Part shown: positions 56,776 to 64,000 of the stretch, piece after piece
Layout: the number at the start of each line of letters is the position of its first letter
How positions within the stretch are numbered: the first letter of the stretch is position 1
The notes under the pieces: model-generated
Told to the model about the DNA's origin: nothing
Databases searched by the model: none
What the model saw: only the letters and a program-made list of their open reading frames with translations
NCBI GenBank assembly: GCA_949128135.1
Contig: OX421974.1
Location: 111,318,828-111,382,827 of the forward strand
Direction of reading: 5' to 3'
DNA length: 64,000 bases
Source of the DNA: Parasteatoda lunata
Lineage: Eukaryota > Arthropoda > Arachnida > Araneae > Theridiidae
Made by a program: the position numbers and the translations under genes

Positions 56776-58344
56776 CCAACATTTAACGTAGATAGTATAA
56801 TTTATCGTAACCGTGTAATCTATAGTATCGCTGTTAAGTACCTTGTTAAATGTAACTTATGAAAAATGAACAAATTTATAATTCATAGTTCATTATACAT
56901 TCGTTTCATATCATAACGAATTTAGTATAAATTGAATGTTGTCGCAAAGCGCGTATTTCATACATTTTTTTTTTCTTTTATCGTGTCATAAAAAAACTGG
57001 TCATAAAAACGAAAAGTATCTCAATGAATACTCGAAGCAATTTTGTCAACTTCGATTATTATGTTAAATTTAGCTTTAAATAAAGTAAAGAAATCTGACA
57101 GTATCTGCAGTATCAGCAAAGCAAAAAAATACTCCAGTAATAAATGGAAATCTAATAACTCTATTTTCTCTTATCATGTTCTTTTAAAACTGGTCATTAA
57201 AAACAAAGAATACCTATAGCATAAATTTTAACTTCGATGTTAAGTATTCTATTAAATTTTACTTTAAATTAATTAAAATATATTAAAATTTATTGTAGCT
57301 ACAAGGCAGAAATAAATACATCAGTAAGTAATGAAAATCTAATATTTCTATTTTCTTTTATCAAACTCTGTTACAACCGTCGTAAAGGAATAGAATGTCT
57401 AAACATGTTCCTACAGCAAAAAAAAAAAAATAAATAAATAAAAAAAAAAATATTTCTGGGGGACACAAAAATAGAAAATTCTTCTGCTTACTAAGCCGTC
57501 AATAAATTACGTTTATCGAAGACATTATGTGACAAATAATATTTATTAAGAAAAAGTACCACCGGCAAGTCAGAATCAATACAACGAAAACTTAGTATTA
57601 TGGTTCCTAAGAAAAATATAGCTGATGAGTTATTACTGTGATGCCTTTATTTTTATTACATTAAATATGTGAGGCTAAAAGCAAAGACATTTTTTTGAAA
57701 ATAGAAAAAATTCTTTGCCTTTAATATAATTTGCTATCGACAATCTAAGCTTCTCTATAAAAAAAATGGAATGATTAAAGCTATACGTTTTAAATCAGCT
57801 TAGAAATCAAAATATTCTTATTTTCTTTTTATATTACTAAGTGGCGCCGCAACCTGCTTGCTCTGGACGCCAACTTCTATAATTGCTTCCTATTCTTCAT
57901 TATTATTTTTTATTTATTTATTTGCCTTCTTTTTCTTCAAAATATTTTTTTACAAAAACGTTACAAAACGTTTACAAAAATGTTTATTCAAAATGTACAA
58001 TTATTGTAACGTTTCGTAAATATTATGTTAATGGTAAAGTAATAGACGATTACCTAGTTTTAAAAAATAATCATCTGTACTTAATAAACATTAAATAAAG
58101 GAACATAATGTGTGACACAATAAAGAGAAATTAATGAGAAGTAATTTTACTCCTATACAAGATTTTCAACAATTCAGTTGGGGAATGGTTTTAATCACTA
58201 TTTATTAAGCTTTAATTTATTTTTTTAATTTTCAATATAAATTGTGATTTATATAATGTAACATGTAATATTTCTATTTCTCTACGAGTGATATTTCTCT
58301 CTCTCTCTTTTCCTTTCTTTTAATACTACTTTTGACTTTTGGTT
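56776..58344. other. AT-rich stretch with the loose long-period repeat, no gene
   Basis: The blocks TGGTCATAAAAACGAAAAG (57000) and TGGTCATTAAAAACAAAG (57193), each followed by CTTCGAT.TTA, repeat at about 190 bases. An A-rich tract lies at 57417-57452. The open frame at 57883-58098 matches nothing known. Confidence 0.35.
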
Positions 58345-58954
58345 TGTGGCCTAACTACCACTACAATTATTAAATATCAATTCACTAGTATATAAGACAT
58401 ACTAACTTGATTCAATCTTGAGGTACCTCTTGAGAGATGAACGTTGGCATTGTCTAATGGTCTTTATCCCACATTGGTGACCTGCGGACACGATATGATC
58501 ACGACTACTTCGATGAATGGTCCACATTGAATAGTTGACTTGCTAATTGTGACTGCGTCATTGTTATCCTTCTCAGTCCTTGAGGCTTCTCAGTCTCATT
58601 TACACACAACTGGTCTCTGCACATACTCGACTGCACACACTCGACTGCAAATAGCAACACGGGAGTGACCACACACACACACACACACAACCATGAACTT
58701 AATATAGCTCTCATGGCTAAAGCTCAGAACCCGGTGATCTTAATCCCGGTCTTTCACAAAAAGAGCAACTAGTGACATCCGTTCATCGAACTTTATCCCT
58801 GAAAAAACTCTGGTGGGGGAGTATTGTGCAGTAAATACCACTACAATTATTAAATATCAATTCACTAGTATATAAGACATGCTAACTTGATTCAATCTTG
58901 AAGTACCTCATGATAGATGAAAGTTGGCATTATCTAATGGTCTTTACCCCACAG
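58345..58954 (+). mobile_element. TRIM-like miniature LTR retrotransposon (about 610 bp)
   Basis: Terminal direct repeats of 129 bp (58345-58473) and 130 bp (58825-58954) are over 90% identical outside the first 10-15 bases. Both start TGTG and end CCACA (TG...CA). Each contains TATATAAG about 45 bases in (58389 and 58869), a promoter in the expected U3 place. One base after the left repeat comes TGGTGACCTGCGGAC (58475), in the position and style of a primer-binding site. Just before the right repeat lies GGTGGGGGAG (58812-58821), a polypurine tract. The 350-bp interior has no coding capacity but contains an (AC)n tract (58672-58689). No 5-bp target duplication is evident (TGGTT against GATAA). 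It could instead be an internally deleted Ty3-type element. Confidence 0.65.
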
Positions 58955-59937
58955 ATAAACATCTACTCGAGCGCAAGATTATAAAATAAATATAGATGTC
59001 GTGAGGGAAAAGTAAATTTTCTACAAAAATATATAAAAAGTTAATATTTAATGCATTAAAGGGGGGGGGGGAAATCGCGAAAAAGCATTTAAATTTTCAA
59101 TATCTTTCGAACAATTTGGAATTTCGAAAGAAAATTCGTGTTAAGTTTACAATTTAAAAAAAGGGGGGTTCGCAGCACGTTAAATTTTAACTCCGTTGTT
59201 GTACTGTCGTATTTCAGTGGGATACAGAACGTCCAAACAGGATAATTTTTTTCTTATTTGTTTAACGGTTAATAACTCTTCAACTAATTGTTAAATCTAA
59301 TTTTTTTTATCCCGTTGTACTTTTTTACTCCTTATACTTTTTTTTACATATTTTCGTAATTTCTAGATTCTAAGTCTTACAGGTCTCACACAGCAAAACA
59401 AAATGTAACGTTAAGTGAAAAAAAGTGAGAAAGAATTCGCAAAAAAAAAAAAAAAGCTCTTAAAATTGCAATAACTTTCGAAAGAAAAACTCTAAGCTTA
59501 TTAACAAATGTAGCCTACTTACTAAACAAAATTTTTACTCAGTATTCATGCGGCTTCTAGAGCGACCCGTAAATTTTTTACAACCTTTGCCTATCTTACA
59601 GGCAATAAACGTAATTTTTGAAGCTAAAAAAGTATTTTTCCTTATGATTGGTCGTGAAGCTTATTACTTATGTATTGTATTCCAAATATACTTTGTAAGG
59701 AAATGTTGCTTTTTAGGACTCAAAACAAATGGTATTCTGAAAGCATATTTCTGTTAGGTGTTTGTCATAGAGTTTTTGTCACTGATATTGCAACTCTGTA
59801 TAATACACAAGTTGTCTTGTTTTCCTCGCATTACATTAATTCATCGCATTTATTACATTAATTTGATGACAATAAAACTTGTGAAGTTAATAACTTGTAT
59901 TCCCCTGAAACTAATTCACATGTCTAATATTTATGTC

Positions 59938-59971
<34 letters not shown>

Positions 59972-61370
59972 TGAACATATTTAATCTATATTGCATACAT
60001 TTGTTGACCAGTTCGAAAACCCTCGTGAACTCACCGATTCTGCTGTTTTGGGGACAAAAAATTTTAAATATTAATAAAAAAATGTAAAGATAAATGTACT
60101 AAAGTGCAACTAAGTATACTGGAATATAAACTTTAAAGTGTTATAGGAAACCATAACAAAGTAATATGTTTAATATAAATAGCTGGAACATTTCCGAAAC
60201 ATATTTGACAAAATCTGATTTAATACTGAATTCAATAAAAAAAAAAAGAAGAGAATTTCGCAGGATTCGCAAAATTTGTTTTAAACTATATTAATAAATC
60301 AACTAGTAGCTTTATAAAAACTGGGGCAAAAAGTTAAAGAATTATTGCATCCTTTCTGTGACTACGAATTTAAACTACGGAGAAAAAAATGTCGGTTGAG
60401 GTTTAACTAAGACAGTAAAATAACCATCATTTTTTCCAAAGATATATTTGATCATTTGCTACAGAAATCATTTAAGAATTTAAAAAACTATTTAAATTTA
60501 TTTCATCCTTTAAATTAACCAAACAATAACTAACGGTGTTTGTACAAATATGCTTTCGCAACTTTGTGAAATTTAATTCTCAAATAGTATTTAATACTCC
60601 AATTTATTTAAACTAAACACTTCACTTAATAACTAAGTCAAATTTTCTCATTCCGATAATTCACATTTAACATTCATCATTTGTAACTTACCTTTTACAA
60701 GTTGACACTGAAATGATGATATTTGTAAGTTAGCCAAACTTTTTGTTTTAAAGCGAGATATTTTCTAAAAGAGAAAAAAGTTAAAAAATGTGTTGCTATG
60801 TATGTATGAATTTCCTACGTGTGAAATTCAGAATTTAGATATGTAGTTAATACAGATATTAAAAAAATACAATTTAATATACAAAGTGCAAAAATATTAA
60901 AAAATATAAGGTAAAGGAAAAAAAAAACACATATTATTCCAAGTCACAATAACACGAAGCTACTGTGTTCTAACTGGAAAAATTATTTGAAGAAAATGTA
61001 AATCAAAGAAATTACCTGACAGGCAACAATACTTCAATCAACATCAATAACAGGAAAGCAGGAATAATCGAACCTGCATTAAAACACTGCATAATCGTAA
61101 ATATCCACAAAATAAAGAACAAAAATGGAAATGGAAAACACTGATAATCACGGTAGGGTCACCGGGGTAGCAGTATTATGTCGTCCGTGCAGGAGCAGTT
61201 TCTGCGGTCAGTGACAAAAGGCCACAAACAACCATACGCCCGACTGCCCCAAGAAAGAGTAATAAACAAGAAGCATTGGCAAGTCTGCCGTAGATGCGAT
61301 CACTAAATTAGCTTATATACCAAAATGAAAAACCACAACGCTGAAAATTTAACAACATCAGTTGTAGATG
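58955..61370. other. Simple-sequence-rich stretch, no gene
   Basis: It holds a G run (59061-59070), a second G run near 59163, an A run near 59440 and a T run of about 27 at 59938-59964. 59080-59130 and 59430-59490 echo each other (TCGCGAAAAAGC...CTTTCGAA against TTCGCAAAAAAA...CTTTCGAAAG). 60377-60425 resembles the left end of the 19-kb element. 61140-61300 is an unexplained GC-richer island. Confidence 0.4.
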
Positions 61371-61377
61371 AGAAAAA

Positions 61378-61445
61378 GATTGACTGGTTGATTGGAAAAA
61401 AAGATTGACTGGTTGATTGGAAAATAAGATTGATTGGAAAAACAT
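61378..61445. repeat. Tandem repeat, 25-bp unit, about 2.5 copies
   Basis: GATTGACTGGTTGATTGG occurs at 61378 and 61403, then a shortened GATTGATTGG. Confidence 0.9.
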
Positions 61446-61477
61446 AAACTTGTGCTAACGCCGCTAAGATTCATATT

Positions 61478-61582
61478 CCGCATAAAAAAAATCGCACAAA
61501 AAAAATCGCACGAAAATAAAATCGCACAAAACCAATCGCACAAAAACAAAATCGCATAAAAAAGGACCGCACAAAAAGAGGT
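61478..61582. repeat. Irregular tandem repeat of ATCGCACAAAA
   Basis: ATCGCAC/ATCGCAT anchors fall at 61491, 61505, 61521, 61535 and 61551, with a final CCGCAC at 61567 (period 14-16). Confidence 0.85.
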
Positions 61583-61917
61583 TTTACTGTATTAAAATAA
61601 GCCGAATTATGGCTTTAATTTGAAATGAAAACACAAAAGATTTGCTATAAATGTTGAAAATGGTTATTACGGAAACATATTTCTTTATTAAAAAATTAAT
61701 TATTTTGATTTGAAAAGCGCGGAAGGAATTTCAAATAAAATATTTTAGGAATGTTTTTTTTTCTCATAATTCGTTAGATAAATTTTTGTTAGAAATTGTT
61801 TATTTTCTTTTAAAAAATGTCATTTCTATTTCATTGGCATTTTGTTTGAAATAATTTCACTAAGGCAACCGCATGATTAAATAAATTATGAACTATAGCT
61901 TGGATCTAAATATATTC
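61583..61917. other. AT-rich stretch, nothing recognised
   Basis: No coding or repeat signal beyond A/T runs. Confidence 0.4.
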
Positions 61918-62024
61918 GGAGGTTTCAAAACTCATCACCGGTTTTAAAAGTGCTAACCCGCGGGACCACTTTAAATCCTCCACGGAATCCTATAGTTCCT
62001 CGGAACACCATTTGGGAACCGCTG
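61918..62024 (-). mobile_element. hAT-like terminal fragment
   Basis: On the minus strand the segment begins CAGCGGTTCCCAAATGG and continues GTGTTCCGAGGAACTATAGG and GTGGTCCCGCGGGTTAGCAC. The CAGNGGTTCCCAA start is a hallmark of hAT nonautonomous elements. The opposite end was not found. Confidence 0.45.
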
Positions 62025-62610
62025 TAGCAGAATATTGCTTAGCTTTATGCTATGCTAAAATCAACCTAGCGTTGAAGGTTCGGTTGGATCACCTTGAAAT
62101 GTAATTGAGTGCCTGTCTATATATTCAATTGATTAGTTTGGTTTTATTGCTATCAATATTTTTTCAATCTTTTTTTCATCTACAACATTAATTCATATCT
62201 TTGAGGTTTTTTATTTTGGAATAAAATCTAATTTAACCTGCGACATTTGATTTTCATCCGAAAGATAAAATTTTCCTTCAGTCGAATAAGATTACAGCCG
62301 AATAAGACGTCTACTTGGATATCTCTTTCTCGGAGCAGTCGGAGAACGGTTCCTTGTTGCATTTTAACATCGACATCAAAAACTGTTTCGACACTGCCCC
62401 CTGATAGCGCTGTCTTATTTGTCTGGGCTTTCCATCTAAACTTTTTTCTTTATTTTGTGCATATTTATTACTGTACAGTGTTTTAATGCAGGATGGATTA
62501 CCATGGGGAACAAATTTTTGTTACATTTATGCAAATACTTAATCTTCCCTCATTCGGGAGTGGGAATTTTTAATTTAAAATTACTTTTACTCTAAAAGGT
62601 ATAGATATTT
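62025..62610. other. Stretch with a GC-richer island, no recognised gene
   Basis: 62290-62430 (TTCTCGGAGCAGTCGGAGAAC and onward) is GC-richer, but no frame resembles a known protein. The shared phrase at 62469 is noted under 54213-54842. Confidence 0.35.
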
Positions 62611-62860
62611 TTTTAAATGACAATTTCATCTATTTTGTCTCAAAATGTCCAAATTTTAAAACTTTATAATTATAACAGGGGGGTCGCATAAAGGTTACAC
62701 CGAACTTCTAGGGTAGTTATGAAAAAAATTAAGATTAAATTGCATGGGAACCTATTCCCAGAATTGTCGTCCCACGCCGAAAGGAGCGATTACATATTAT
62801 TATCTATTTTCATGCATGGGTTCCTGTGGAATTTTAATCCCGATGCTGTTTAATGTAGTC
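62611..62860. mobile_element. Partial copy of the 53.8-kb MITE
   Basis: The left end AATGACAATTTCATCTATTT and the middle (AAATTGCATGGGAACCTATT, CGCCGAAAGGAGCG, GGGTTCCTGTGGAATTTTAA) align with 53809-54110. The right end is not visible; a short palindromic TA-rich stretch (62867-62900) follows instead. Confidence 0.5.
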
Positions 62861-64000
62861 CACTACATATATATATACTCCACTATGTGTATATATATAT
62901 GATCATCAGAAGGGTGCTATTTAATGGCCATTATTTATAAGAAAAACCGGCTATTTCTAATAAATAGACATACTATGACTTCGATTGCGTTTTCACACTT
63001 AACGTTAATGGTTTTTTTAAAAAAGTAAAGTTAGGATCGAGTACACACAGTATTATAGCCATGAAAATATGAAAAAGCCACACATTTTCGATGAGTTCTG
63101 CTTCTTTTCGGACATTTTGGAACGAAATTGGTCACGAGATTTTTCTTTATGTTCTTGATCATTAAGTAAAAGGGGAAATTTAGAGATCTTGATTTGTTCA
63201 AAAACATTACACCATTTAGACTTCAGACAATTTTCGGGATTCTCTTAATGGGTGTATTTACAAGAATTATTACCCATTAACTTCAGAAAATACTCTTTTG
63301 GTTGAAATATTGCATTTTTATGGCTCTTTGTGAGAGAACGATTTCCGTTGCCTTAAAATTAATAATAGAATCTGTTTTAAGCTATGAATTAATATAGAAG
63401 GATTCAAATAAAACATCCTACAGGACATCCCATCTCCCCAGAACTTTCTTTCACCCATTTTAGAAAAAAATAGTTTTAAAAGTTATGTTTAATTACTTGC
63501 AACCCCTCCCATCTGCAGGTTTAGTGAAAACAACTTCAAAATATTCTTCAAATTATGAAAATGAAAACATTCAAGAAAAACAAAAGTAAGAAATGGTAAG
63601 AAAAGTGTTGTGTATACGAAAGTAAGCACAAATATTACTTAATAACGATATGAAATTTTTATGTCAACTTTTTCTTCTAAGTTAGTACACGCAGCATACT
63701 AAAAATTCCTCGGAAACATGTACGTTTTAATTTTTCGAAATAACTAAAAATTCCTCGAAACGAGTGTGTTTTGATTCTTATGTCACTAAAGTTTTTGAAT
63801 AACGTTCTGGTAATAAACTTTATAGCTGTAAGTAAAGAATTTTACAAAGTTCATAATAACAAGCATACTCAAAATAATAAAACACGGTTATTAAAATTCC
63901 TCAGACAGAAATCTTTTTACACAAAGTGAATAAAAAGAAAAAACACGAGTGTGTTTTGATTCTGGTATGGTAATGACTGGATACGGAGTCTTCAAGAGGG
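62861..64000. other. AT-rich stretch, nothing recognised
   Basis: AAAAATTCCTCGGAAAC (63700) and AAAAATTCCTCGAAACGAGTGT (63748) plus GAGTGTGTTTTGATTCT (63761 and 63947) suggest a short dispersed repeat at the right edge. Confidence 0.4.

Noticed and set aside
58505..58714. 69-residue minus-strand frame starting MRAILSSWLCVCVCV (signal-peptide-like)
   Set aside because: The hydrophobic start is an (AC)n tract inside the TRIM-like element.

Overview
The window looks like AT-rich arthropod nuclear DNA, most likely from a spider or other arachnid. The sequence basis is Tc1/mariner relics, tRNA-derived SINEs, long TA microsatellites, a consensus-type splice-site pair and a multi-copy 'GDQDKSW' protein relic of a kind I recall from arthropod (including spider) genomes. 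The species assignment is inference. There are no bacterial operons, rRNA genes, intact tRNA genes or CRISPR arrays. Apart from one or two candidate exons at the left edge, no intact host gene is visible; most of the window reads as intron or intergenic DNA filled with decayed mobile elements.

Layout. 1-2.2 kb: a candidate 116-bp coding exon (110-225) and a weaker candidate exon (2104-2155). 2.6-2.9 kb: a tRNA-derived SINE. 5.7-6.4 kb: a very decayed Tc1/mariner relic. 9.76-10.07 kb: a degenerate minisatellite. 10.7-12.1 kb: short tandem repeats and a second SINE family, with further copies at 52.6 and 56.5 kb. 13.2-29.2 kb: a repeat thicket with four copies of a family starting AACGTCGTTG, foldback segments, a 550-bp MITE, a satellite-like array, an element with palindromic ends at 19.1-20.5 kb and a complete-ended but broken Tc1 element (25094-26578). 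29.6 kb: a Helitron-like 3' end. 30.4-32.9 kb: two more broken Tc1 elements. 33-43 kb: mostly unannotatable AT-rich DNA with a few hairpins and promoter-like sites. 43.1-43.7 kb: a degenerate ACTTT array.

44.1-45.8 kb: the largest coding relic, a zinc-finger-like multi-copy protein family member broken by in-frame stops and frameshifts. 46-58 kb: TE scraps (hAT-like ends, a 404-bp MITE, a mariner C-terminal relic between TA arrays). 58.3-58.95 kb: a 610-bp element with 130-bp terminal direct repeats carrying TATA boxes, a PBS-like start and a polypurine tract, resembling a TRIM (miniature LTR retrotransposon). 59-64 kb: simple repeats, another hAT-like end and a relative of the 53.8-kb MITE.

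No genes here work together as a pathway. The main theme is nested transposition. TA arrays sit directly against the ends of most of the DNA transposons. The clearest case is the Tc1 at 25.1-26.6 kb, which apparently landed in a TA tract between two pieces of an older compound repeat.
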